From positions 42,470,001 to 42,534,000 of the forward strand of contig JBITNC010000001.1 in the NCBI GenBank assembly GCA_050084985.1: DNA of 64,000 nucleotides, written 5' to 3'. Shown here one piece after another: positions 44,811 through 55,120 of this stretch. Under the pieces are notes generated by a model. It ran no database searches. It worked only from the letters and a program-made list of their open reading frames with translations, and was not told the origin of the DNA. The position numbers were made by a program, and so were the translations under genes. Each line of letters opens with the position of its first letter. Within the stretch, counting starts at the first letter, position 1. The DNA comes from Nageia nagi (taxonomy: Eukaryota; Pinophyta).

Positions 44811-46026
44811 TAAAGAACAAGATGAGGACACCCTTGAGGAGGAGTGTTCCATGGCTGAAAAATACTCACATGGAGTAGAGAATGTTGATGAAAAGGCTCA
44901 AATCATATGTGATGATGATTTCATTGCTCAAGTTGATGGTGAAGACACCCAATGTGAAGATCACCAAGAAGAAACTCTCATGGAGGAGAGTGTATGTGAG
45001 AATCTTCTTTTTGTTGAGAAGAGAGGAGAAGATGAGGAATGCTTCATGGAGGAGGCACATGATGATTGTCTTATGAAGACAATATGGGATGATTATCTTA
45101 GAGAGGTCATTGATGAAGAAGAAATGGAGGTTATAAACTCCATGTTCATGCAAGAAGATCACTCACCAAGAGTGAATGACAAAGTATATCTCAAGGAGGA
45201 GAGAAAGAATAGTGAGATAGTACTTTGTGAAGAAGAAAAAAGCACAAAGGAGATCACCATTAGAGGTGAAAAATATTTTTATACTAATGATTTGTTTTGT
45301 GAAAACAGGTTGAAGAATCCTCAAGTTGAAATAACTTTAGAGGAAACATGCTATGAAGATGATTTCATGGAAGAAACCTTGAAGGAGAGTATTCCTTTGG
45401 TGAAGAAAATGATGAAAAACTTGGGTCATGTGGATCCAAATGAAGAATGTAAAACCTTAGTTAGGTGTGATATTTGGAGTGATAATTTGTGTGAGGAGCA
45501 ACTCAAAGTTGCATATGTAATTAGCCAATGTGTGGCTATGTATTATCTCAAAGTGTGTGTAGACATTTGTGAGAGAGTAGTGTGGTATAATGATTATTGT
45601 GAAATAATGAAAACATACTCATGTGGAGTATGCTATGATGTAATGAATGCAAGAGCAAATGACTACTTGCAAACATGGTTTAAACATCATATAAAAAATG
45701 AGAGAGAGATGAAAGAATGGTTCAAACACCATTGTGAGAGAGATTGGTTCTTGAAAACCAATACTTATAGCATTGATGGAATACCACTAAAAGCATGGTT
45801 TGAAGACCATCCAAGAGATGAAAGAGAGTGGTTGATTAAAATCACATATGGAGAGACTTTTGTTGAAGGGGGAGCTACTCAACAAAAGGAGGCACTCAAT
45901 GAAGGAGCAACATCAACAACAATGTGGAAGGAGTGCCACCACTTATTTCTTGAAAATTTTGATTTTCTTTTGTATGATTGGAGGAAACGAAAAAGGTTAT
46001 GTTTTTTCCAACTTTGTGATGATTAA
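44767..46026 (+). CDS. acidic, Cys-containing ORF of the SAMS-carrying element
   Basis: An open frame of 419 codons; genuine homology to the preceding ORF's frame starts at about 44,808 (FFDKEQDED). The protein is very acidic with repeated motifs of the type EE-C/T-x-M-E-E (EECSMAEK, EETLMEES, EECFMEEAHDD, EETCYEDDFMEE). A C-terminal part repeats W-F-K/E-H/D-H-x3 to 5-E-R-E (WFKHH, WFKHH, WFEDH). No zinc knuckle, protease or polymerase motif is visible. A frame this long, free of stops beside heavily decayed neighbours, suggests that it was under selection or is young. Its function is unknown; a structural Gag-like role is an inference from its position. Confidence 0.65.
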   Translation: MRRSQPNVGKSSFFDKEQDEDTLEEECSMAEKYSHGVENVDEKAQIICDDDFIAQVDGEDTQCEDHQEETLMEESVCENLLFVEKRGEDEECFMEEAHDDCLMKTIWDDYLREVIDEEEMEVINSMFMQEDHSPRVNDKVYLKEERKNSEIVLCEEEKSTKEITIRGEKYFYTNDLFCENRLKNPQVEITLEETCYEDDFMEETLKESIPLVKKMMKNLGHVDPNEECKTLVRCDIWSDNLCEEQLKVAYVISQCVAMYYLKVCVDICERVVWYNDYCEIMKTYSCGVCYDVMNARANDYLQTWFKHHIKNEREMKEWFKHHCERDWFLKTNTYSIDGIPLKAWFEDHPRDEREWLIKITYGETFVEGGATQQKEALNEGATSTTMWKECHHLFLENFDFLLYDWRKRKRLCFFQLCDD

Positions 46027-46064
46027 GAACTCTTTCATGAGTTACTTAGCATCAAAGGGGAGAA

Positions 46065-46380
46065 TGTTGGAATTATACCCTACATATCCCTAAGTCCTAA
46101 GTTAATCGATTAATTAATTAGGATTAAGAGTATTTCCTAAAGTATTAATATTAGCTTGTGAGGAATATTTGGTCTATGTTGACCATATTCCATACTTAGC
46201 CTATTTGTTAGGATAGGCATCACTTATTGTCTTGTAGTTCACGTAGGTGTGCTATTTGTGGATATTTGTTATGGTGTGAGAATATTGCATCTCAACCATT
46301 TAGCTTGTCTTGTAATGGCTCACAAAGCCTATATATGTAACTCATTTTTCTGAGTAATATAGAACATTATAGTTCTCTCA
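46065..46380 (+). repeat. 3' LTR of the SAMS-carrying element
   Basis: 316 bp, preceded by the polypurine tract AAAGGGGAGAA and followed by the duplication TGCTT. Confidence 0.93.
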
Positions 46381-47480
46381 TGCTTATGATTAGTACTTAT
46401 GCTTAGTACTTAATTTTTTTAAATGATGCATGTTTAAGATTAGTACTTATGCTTAATCCTTAAGTTAATAGTGCATTGCTTCTTACTTAATTTGGAATGA
46501 TGCATGCTCACTTAAATTTTTTAAAGCCATGTGAATAATGCATTTTTTCAATGCTTAACATGCTCAAGGACTTAAATTTTTAAAGATAATGCTTAGGACT
46601 AGTAAAGTGATGATGTAAAGACATCCTTTAGGGGTTGGTAAACAAAATCTATTAAACACTTAGATTTCAAATTGAATGGATGATGTTTTACTTATGCTCT
46701 TTTATTTCATATTTAACACTTTTGCTTTATTTACTTATTCAAAATCGTAAACATTGAAATGAGCAACTCTTTAAAATGAACACATCCACACATACATTTT
46801 GCAACATCACTTGTTTAGGGAGCCATGAAGTGAGGAAAGGCAAACTAGAGCCTTTAAATCTGACGATCCAAGTGGTGAAAAGTTTATACTTCTTAATTAC
46901 CTGTAAGTCCTCTATTGGTCTAGATATAATTCTATTAGGTGAATAGGTATGTGTGTAGTGATACCACATATCCACAGGTCCATTCAAGGATTATCTTGAT
47001 AACCTAAGAGGATAACTTGAAACCTAATCAAGATTAATAATTTGGTTAATCCAATAAATATCAAAACTTTAAAAAATAGCTTGTACTTCTCCTTATGAGA
47101 GTGTATTGCTACCCAAGGGGAACTGGTTGAAGATTGGTAGTACTTGGGCTCCTTTTATGTGGGCATCCAAGTGAAGGCTTAATTTTTAGATAAGAAAATA
47201 AACTTCAACAATTTCACTCTACATCTATGGTTCTTGAGATAAGAAATGTATTTGGAAACATGGGTTATTATTTAACATTTGCACTTGTGATTCAAATAAA
47301 GTATGTCTTTAGTATTAAATGTAACATCTATTATTTACTTGGTTAAAACTTAACATTTGATATTATTTATTGAAACTACATTCTTATTATTTCACATTCT
47401 TACGTAGCAAATCAGAGAATTTTTTTTTACCCAAACACATATTTGATGGTTCCAACTATGGGATTTGAGAACCACCGATA
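46381..47480 (+). other. leader of outer copia element, part 3
   Basis: Untranslated leader continuing to gag. The segment 46,420-47,230 has a clear inverted homologue at about 55,120-56,050 in the inverted family A copy (shared blocks include AACTGGTT, CCTAATCAAGATTAATAATT and the CATGAAGTGAGG region). That places both elements in one family. No gene is seen. Confidence 0.75.
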
Positions 47481-47489
47481 AAAGTTGAA

Positions 47490-48345
47490 TTGCAGGTAAG
47501 GAAGTTTTGGCAAATAGTGAATGAGAACCTTGTAGTTCCTATAGATGAGAAGGCACTAAAGGCTTACAACACAAAGAATGAGTTGGTAACCTCCATGATT
47601 TACTGTGTAGTTTTAGATGATGTGCTTCTCATGATTTCCTCCTCAACCTTGGTAAAGGAAGCATGGGATAAGCTTAAAAAATATACCTTGGTTTAAACTT
47701 TTCAAAAATATTTACCGTACTCTAAAAGTTGCTTTAATCTCCTAAAGGGGAAGATGAAAATGTGGCTATTTACTTGAATAAAATTATTGACTTAAAGACC
47801 TAACTTGTTATTTGTGGATGCAATTGGATCAATGATGAGTTCATAATCTTTATCATTCTTTAAAGTCTCTTTTCAAAATTTAAAAACTTTATAATAGTTA
47901 TGGAAATAAGACTTGATGATGAAAAAGAATTTATCTCCCTTGAGAACCTTTCAAGGCATCTATTGAAGCATGAAAAAACCCTTAACAATAAAAGGTTGAT
48001 TTTTTCTTCTAAAGATAATAACATTACTCTTGGAGCAATCAAAACTCCTTTTAAGAAAGAGTTCAACCATCAAAAGAAATCTTACCTTTTTTATTCAAAA
48101 ATATTTGAAAAAAGAAGTAATGGATACAACAGCAACAAGAACAACAAAAACCACAGTAGCAGGAATAATGATAATAATAATCATTTCAAGCAAAGAGATG
48201 GAAAAGGCAAAGCAAACACTCCTTATCCTAAAGAAAAGTTTGATGACAATTGTAACTATTATAGCATTCAATGTCACAAATAATTTGATTGTTACAATAA
48301 TAAAAGAGAGAAAAATTACAAAGGTAATGAAAATGTAAAGAACTA
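47490..48345 (+). pseudogene. outer copia gag (pseudogene)
   Basis: Gag fragments in several frames: FWQIVNENLVVPIDEKALKAYNTKNELV and SSTLVKEAWDKLKKYTL (47,490-47,696), then IVMEIRLDDEKEFISLENLSRHLLKHE (from about 47,895), an asparagine-rich basic stretch and a damaged CCHC knuckle near 48,246-48,295 (CNYYSIQCHK followed by a stop). Multiple frame breaks show it is inactive. Confidence 0.75.
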
Positions 48346-48377
48346 TAAAGAAAAAAAATACTCATGTTGGTCTTGTT

Positions 48378-48794
48378 ATGACACTCTACTCCATGTCTCG
48401 CACTTTTTCATCTGAATGGATTGTTGAATCTGGTTGCACTAATCACCTATGCTTTGAAAAGAAAAAGTTTAAGAACTTTTACAAGTATAATAAGGATGCA
48501 ATTATGGTAGGCGATAACTCTACCCTTGAATTCCAAGGAATCGAGAGTGTGATAATTCATGAAAAGATTCTTGAAAATATTCTCTATGTTCCTAAGTTAA
48601 AGATGAATCTTCTCTCCATGATCCAAGTTGCTAGAAAAGGGTACTCTTTTGAGTTCAACTCTCAATGTTGGTGTATTAAGAAAGGACTTACCACTTTGGT
48701 TAAAAGATCAGTGAAAGATAACCTCTACATTATAGATCAAGTTCTATCAAAGATGTGTATTATTTCTAATGTGTTTTCTAAAGGTAATCCTTGA
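48378..48794 (+). pseudogene. outer copia protease and GAG-pre-integrase start
   Basis: The 138-residue open segment has the protease site WIVESGCTNHLCF (usual 'WIxDSGCTxHM', with the catalytic D replaced by E), VGDNSTLEFQGIESV, the ILYVPKLKMNLLSMIQVARKGY block and the pre-integrase KDNLYIID. Downstream integrase sequences are broken. Confidence 0.8.
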
Positions 48795-49740
48795 GATCAT
48801 CATTTAAGACATCTTAAGCATAAGAGTTTTTAAGTCATGAAAGACCAAGAACTTATGGAAGGTTTGCCTTCAATTTTTTCTTCAATTGGTTTATGCAAGA
48901 AGTGCATTCTTGGTAAGATGCATAGATAAAAGTTTGAAAAAGATAAAAGAAAAAGAGCATCTCAACTTCTTTAACTTGTGCATTCAGATTTGATGGTCCA
49001 TTTTAGACTAAGTTGCTTGAAGAAGCATCTTACATCTTAACCTTCATTGATAACTTTAGTAAAATGAGCTTTGAGTATCTACTCAAGCATAAAGATCAAA
49101 CCTTTGAAAATTTTAAGATTTTTAAGGCTTTTTTTGAGAATCAAACCAACCTTAAAATCAAGATGTTGAGATCAGATAATGAAAGATAATATAATAGCAA
49201 TGAATTCAATGAATATTGTGCTATGTATGGAATCAAGAGGTAGTTTACAATTCCATACACTCCTCAGCAAAATGGTATTGTCGAAAAGAAAAATAGAATA
49301 ATTATGGAGATGGCTAGATGCATGTTGGGTAATCTTCTTAAATTTTTATAGGGTGAAGCTATGAGCATTGATATTTACACCTTGAATAGGTATCCCATAA
49401 AAGTTGTTCAAAGTAAAACACCTTTTAAAACATGGTTAGGAAGAAAATCCAACATTTCTCACCTTAGGGTGTTTCGTTGTGAAGCTTTCTCCTACATTAT
49501 TTTTGAGAAAAAGGAGAAGTTAGATAAAAGAGCTAAAAAATGCATCTTTGTGAGTTATGATAGTTAGCATAGAGGTTACAGGATATACTCTCCAAACTAT
49601 AAAGTAGTGTTCATTTTAAGGGATATAAAGTTCAATGAACTTTTTGAAGAATCTGCTTCTAACGAGGATGTTGATAATCAAGAGGAGTCTTCAGTTACTC
49701 CTAGCTGGTTGGATATTGATGTAGATAAGTCACCTAAGGA
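48795..49740 (+). pseudogene. outer copia integrase (pseudogene)
   Basis: Decayed integrase in changing frames: HHLRHLKHKSF and CKKCILGKMHR (zinc region), LVHSDL, a damaged SDN(E) block near 49,165, TPQQNGIVEKKNR-like sequence near 49,258-49,300, and the open piece 49,361-49,567 (LNRYPIKVVQSKTPFKTWLGRKSN, LDKRAKKCIFVSYDS). It runs straight toward RT at 49,862. Confidence 0.8.
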
Positions 49741-49861
49741 ATAAAATTCTCTAACATAAAGGGTAATAAAGAGCATGAACTTGAACAAATTTTTAATTAC
49801 CAAGATTGACAACAACCATGAGCCCTCAACCTTCAAAGAAGCTTCTAAGTATGAGTGCTAG

Positions 49862-50317
49862 ATGGAAGCTATGAAAGTTAAGTATGAGGTGCTTATGAAA
49901 AATAAAACTTGGGACTTGGTTCCTTATCTTAATGAAAAAAATATGATTAGTAATAAGTGGATCTACAAGGTCAAGTTCAATTCAGTAGAAGATATTGAGA
50001 AATATAAGGTGAGATTAGTAGCTAAAGGTTTTGCTCAGAAATACAATGTAGATTATGAGGAAACCTTTACTCCCATGGCAAAAATACCTACTGTGAGAGT
50101 TATCTTTGCTCTTTCTGTAGCTCAAAGATGGAAAGTTTTTCAACTTGATGTTAAAAGTGCATTTCTCAATGGTGATTTAGATGTAGAAATCTTCATGAGT
50201 CAACTAGAAAGGTTTATTGTGGAAGGTAAAGAGTTTTTTATGTGTAAGCTAAAGAAGTCTTTGTATGAACTTAAGCAAGTATCTCGAGCTTGGTACAAAA
50301 AGATTTCAAGGTACTTT
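49862..50317 (+). pseudogene. outer copia reverse transcriptase, N-half
   Basis: The 152-residue open segment: NKTWDLVPYLNEKNMISNKWIYKVKFN, RLVAKGFAQKYNVDYEETFTPMAK, FQLDVKSAFLNGDLDVEIFM, LKKSLYELKQVSRAWYKKISRYF. The frame is cut at 50,317 by the inverted family A copy. RT resumes at 58,126. Confidence 0.9.
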
Positions 50318-50793
50318 TAAGAAATTAACATTGATAATATAATTTTTAAACTACCAAGATCACATGAAAGCTCACAATTACATCCAAAAAATACATAAAG
50401 CAATCTTACAACATAAGATGTAAAGTGGTTCATCTAACTAGGAGTACATCCACTAACTAGATCTTTATTTGTCTCACAAATACAACTCTCTTACAGTTAT
50501 TCTAATCTCAACTCCTACATTTCTATCCTATATCATATCCTTACTCCATAATTAGTATGCCATTACAAAGAGGAAGCCTTCTATTTATAGGCCAAAATCC
50601 CTCTTTGGATGATCTAAGCATGACATGCACATCTTTGACCAAAGGGGCATGCTCATGACTTGGAGTGTAGGATAAGTTACATTATTATATTCACTAAAAT
50701 ACTTAAGGTATCAAATAATACCCTTAAGTATTAATGAATTTAAATAAAAAATTTAATACATATATTTACAATAATGCATTATACATTCTAACA
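50318..50793 (-). repeat. 3' LTR of the inverted copy (left end)
   Basis: 476 bp. On the minus strand it starts TGTTAGAATGTATAATGC and ends TTAATTTCTTA, a TG...TA terminus as in the outer element. Beyond it lies the polypurine tract (minus: AAGGGGGAG, about 50,794-50,802). Confidence 0.9.
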
Positions 50794-50802
50794 CTCCCCC
50801 TT

Positions 50803-52620
50803 AATGCAATATTGGGATAGAGTGAGTAAGAGAAGAAGAAGAGAAAGTAAGAAAGTTATCCTCTAAACAGATACAATGGAGATGAGAATTTTTTACATAT
50901 TTGTGAAGTAAGAAAGATCACAACAACACAACTAACCAAGGTGTCATCACAACAAGACAACCAATCACAAGACAACCAACCAGACATGTTCTCCCCCTTG
51001 ATGCCAACTTCATTAAATAAATACATGTGTGATAATGGGATATGAATCATGCCATGAAGAAATGCCAATGTGACCAATATGGATACTAAGAGTTATAGAT
51101 AAAAGAAATATCATAAGGTACAAAATGCCATATTAAGTACCACATTAAGATGCATAAAACCACTAGGTGCCATACACTTGATTTTACCAAGAGGAAATCA
51201 AGATGCCACAACAAATAAACTTGAGTGAATCAAGATGCCACAACAAATAAACTTGAATTTACCAAGAGTGAGCTAAGTAGAATTCCAGCTTAACCATGCT
51301 ACTACTTAAGAGGAAATGATAAAATTGGTAGCATGAATTAATCAAAATGATTCAAATTTCATCAATAATATGTAAATAATCCATTGTCATGGATCAAACT
51401 TCCATCGTCATGGAAGTATCTTTCATCATCATGAAAGAAAAAAATAAAATGTGGCCATGAGTGCACTATAATCCATCACAAAGATGCCAAGCCAATGCTT
51501 ATAGTCATCAAAAGATACTTGAATTTATGTTGCACTATAAGTCATCAGGAAGATGCCAAGCCAATACTTATAGTCAACGAAAGATACTTGGATTTATGTT
51601 GCACTATAAGTCATCATAGAGATGCCAAGCTAATACTTATAGTCAACTGCTATATATAAAATGTATATTGATTATCATTATAAAATAGAGCATGCACATA
51701 AGAATTCTTCACATATAGATAATTGAACAGTACCAAAAGACACATAAGAGTTCCTCACATAGGGATAATTGAATAGTGCAAAATTGATCACAAATAGAGT
51801 GTGCACATAAGAGTTCCTCGCATATGGATAACTGAATAGTGCAAATTGATCACAAATAGAGTATGCACATAAGAGTTCCTCACATATGGATAACTAAATA
51901 GTGCCAAAAGACACATAAGCATTTCTCACATATGGATAACTAAATAGTGCAAAATTGATTACAAATTGAGTATGCACATAAGAGTTTCTCATATATAGAT
52001 AATTGAATAGTGCCAAAAGACACATAAGAGTTTCTCACATATGGATAACTGAACAATGCAAAATTGATCACAAATAGAGTATGCACATAAGAGTTTCTCA
52101 CATATAGATAAATGAATAGTACCAAAAGACACATAAGAGTTCCTCACATATGGATAACTGAATAGTGCAAAATTGACCAATTTATACAACAAGTGCCTCA
52201 CACAGAGTGAACTTACCACAAAGGTGTACAACAAAATCAACTCTAATTGTACAACAAGTTCTCACACAAAGTGAACTTACCATGAAGGTATACAACAAAA
52301 TCAACTTTATTTGTACAATAAGTTCCTCACATAGAGCAAACTTACCACGAAGGTATACAACAAAATCAACACTATACAACACATAGTCAACAAAAGATGC
52401 ATGTAATAATGCCATAAAAAAAAGAGATTTGGATTTAGTAATGTAACAAAATCTGTCCAAAAATGGATCCACCTTTCCAACATAGAAGAAACAATAAAAC
52501 GTAGATGAATAGAGTTGCAGGTGTTTCATCAAGAACTTGCTTGGATTTGGATAAGTCTGTAGATATATTACAGTAGCCAATAAGGAATTAAATAAGAACT
52601 CAACCAATACTCCCCTTAGA
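50803..52620 (-). repeat. 3' untranslated region with tandem repeats, inverted copy
   Basis: On the minus strand two repeat types alternate at 51,690-52,180: a unit ending in TATCCATATGTGAGGAACTC joined either to a TTATGTGTCTTTTGGCACTA spacer or to a TTTGTGATCAATTTTGCACT spacer. At 52,180-52,380 copies of the GTGAGGAACTTGTTGTACA repeat follow. The same elements occur in the outer copy at about 59,250-59,520, and the second type also at 183-595. Between 51,450 and 51,640 a GATGACTTATAGTGCA unit repeats three times. Confidence 0.75.
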
Positions 52621-55120
52621 GGTATATGTCACCAACCCTACTTCAAAATGGGGCTTGGTGAATAAAGGATGCATGGTTTGGTGTAGGAATGTCCATTCCA
52701 TACTAGAGCGGCTAATTGCTAAGATTATGGGTAAACTTTAGCAAAAGCCACAGAAGGTTGAGATGCTATGCCCTTTGGAATGTGAACACTAAAATGTTAA
52801 AGGATAGCCTCATACTATAAAGCCCTTTGATTCTACTTTTTCTTTAATTATCGCATTCCATAGCAGTTATAGTTGACATTGCACCCAAGTTGTGTCTCAA
52901 ACTCTTTGGCTTGTAATTACCACATATTTTTCTCAATGAGTAGTTTATTATGCTTAGCCAAGAGTTCATGGTAATGTTGTATACATAAAACTTTCTCTTA
53001 TTATAGCATATCATAATGTTGGCCTATTATTTCTATCTTGACCTTTATGGTAGCTAGTTCATGGCGAAGGTAAGCATTCTCTAAGTCTACCCATATGTTT
53101 ATTTCTATATCAGAACCCATGTGTGTAATAAAATTCTTTATAGGAGTCATGATGATCAACCTATCATTTACAAATAAACTATCCAATTTAATAGTTAAGA
53201 GGAGAGAAAAAATTAACACAATGATGATTTAGTCATTACATGGCTTAGTGGTACTATCATTATTATCATCTTGACATGACATGATGTGTATGACTTCACT
53301 CGATTAAATGAGTGGTAGGTGAGATATTTTATTACTACAAATCTTTTTCTCTAGTTGTCTAATTATTACAGTTTGAATATATCAAATCATATGCATTATA
53401 AATAGTCATAAATGACCCTTATTTATCATTCAATACTTTGCATTTATGATTTGAGCTATTATCCATTATAGATTTCTCTCAGTTTCATGCCCTATCGAGT
53501 GATCTTTAGGACAACATAGTGCATCGTAATATTCATGCAACTTTAGAAAATTATGCTTTGATTGCATCTAAGATTTTATTGCAATAACAACTAGTATTTT
53601 TGCAATTGTACCCAGATGATCATTATGGAATTTGCATGATTTTGCATCTCAATCATGAGAATCATGTTCATCGATTATTTCATTTGCTTAGTAAGCTTGA
53701 CTAGATATGGTGCATAATGGTTTATACTTCATTCAATTGCTATCTCTTGCAATTTTTATGCTACATTGAACCACCTTCCTTACATCCATAGGAGTATTTT
53801 GAACCACACACTATTGCATGGGCAGTTTATCATCGTGGGCTTTAATGGTCATCCACGTACTCTTTTCACATTGCTTGGTGAGGTGAACCTCGCATTTTAT
53901 GCTATTGATTTTCATTTACTTATCACTTTCTACCTCTTTCACATCAATATCTTCTAGGATTGAACACATTCGACTCTAGCATATCTAAATATGATGCTAG
54001 TTGTTTAGATTTTGATGACCATGTACTAGACTAGCATTAATCAAACCATAAGTGCAACCCACTTGGGCTTGTCAATAGAAATATTTTCCAATATTTTAGT
54101 AAAGTAAAGGATAAGGTCACATTATTTATTATGCTTGTACTTGATCCATTTTGATGTTCTCATTGATAAGTGATGATCTAGTTAGTTTATAATTCTATAA
54201 ATTCATTGTATTCTAGTTGATCATCATCATTTTCACTTGTGTATGAAACCTTTAGAGAGAGCTGACTCACTTTATTAGTCATCATGGACATGACCATTTT
54301 CCAAGGTTTATATGCAGATCTTCCATAAGATGTTCTTTATCAACATATTCAAGGTTGAGTCTTACAATGTGCTTACACTATGTTGCAGACTATAATGCAA
54401 TAAAACCTAGTTCATATACAAGATGATCGAAATCTTCATTGATGGGCCATCTACTTTATCCATCACTTGGAGGATGTCAAGCAGTTGCACCTCATACTCA
54501 CACTTGTTTATCATTTGAACTAGACATGGAAGATCATTCTTTATTATTTGTAGACACCTTTTGTCTTTCATTTTTTGCACTATGTAGGTCCTGCAAGGTT
54601 GCATCTTCAAGAGGACTATCACCCTTATATTGTTGCATTTACAATATGATGATAAGATCTTCATTAGGAGTCCACTTATGTGTCATGAATAACATGAGAA
54701 GGGTATTAATAGGTGTACTACCCATTTTTCAACATTAGATGTCTTTTTTTCTTAATTACTCATGATGCATTGTTCCATATACCTAGTTCTCCTATCATAG
54801 ATCCTGAAAGTTCTAACTCCAACTCTTTCGATCATGATTCTACTTAGTTTAGCTATCCACTCAATCATGTGAGTAAAAGTTTTCAAAAATATTATTTTTG
54901 TTTCTATATTTTATTAAATTATTTACTAGATAAATTTCTAAATTCTCAAGATAAGCCATAAATATAATAATTTTATTTTAAATACATCGTAAACAATGAT
55001 GCACAAAATAAAATAATGCTAGTAATTAATGATGAATGAACCCTCATGCTTGTAGAACAAATCACCATAGCATAATATAAAAAAGAACACCATTGAATAT
55101 AGAGTGATATTGTTGAAGTT
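52621..55120 (-). other. central region of the inverted copy, unrecognised coding-like pieces
   Basis: In the place where copia pol is expected only short decayed frames exist on the minus strand, for example 53,001-53,219 (a coiled-coil-like ENAYLRHELATIKVKIEIIG) and about 54,540-54,640 (SPLEDATLQDLHSAKNERQKV in another frame). I recognise no family. It may be a foreign segment that replaced pol. Confidence 0.4.

Larger units (their letters stand above)
42296..46380 (+). mobile_element. non-autonomous LTR retrotransposon carrying a SAM synthetase fragment
   Basis: LTRs at 42,296-42,610 (315 bp) and 46,065-46,380 (316 bp) are nearly identical, begin TGTTGGAATTATACCC and end TTCTCTCA. A perfect duplication TGCTT flanks them (42,291-42,295 and 46,381-46,385). 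A tRNA-Met primer site is at 42,613-42,624 and a polypurine tract (AAAGGGGAGAA) at 46,054-46,064. The interior has no protease, integrase or RT. It holds a long leader, a captured SAM synthetase fragment (43,903-44,073) and a gag-derived acidic ORF in two frames (44,271-46,026). The near-identity of the LTRs suggests a fairly recent insertion. Confidence 0.93.

Noticed and set aside
51640-52380. CRISPR-like array of spaced repeats
   Set aside because: Units are directly adjacent variants of a tandem repeat without unique spacers, in a plant retrotransposon 3' region.
51989-52607. Minus-strand ORFs of 83 and 141 codons in the repeat zone
   Set aside because: They are translations of the tandem repeats in the copia 3' untranslated region, not a gene.
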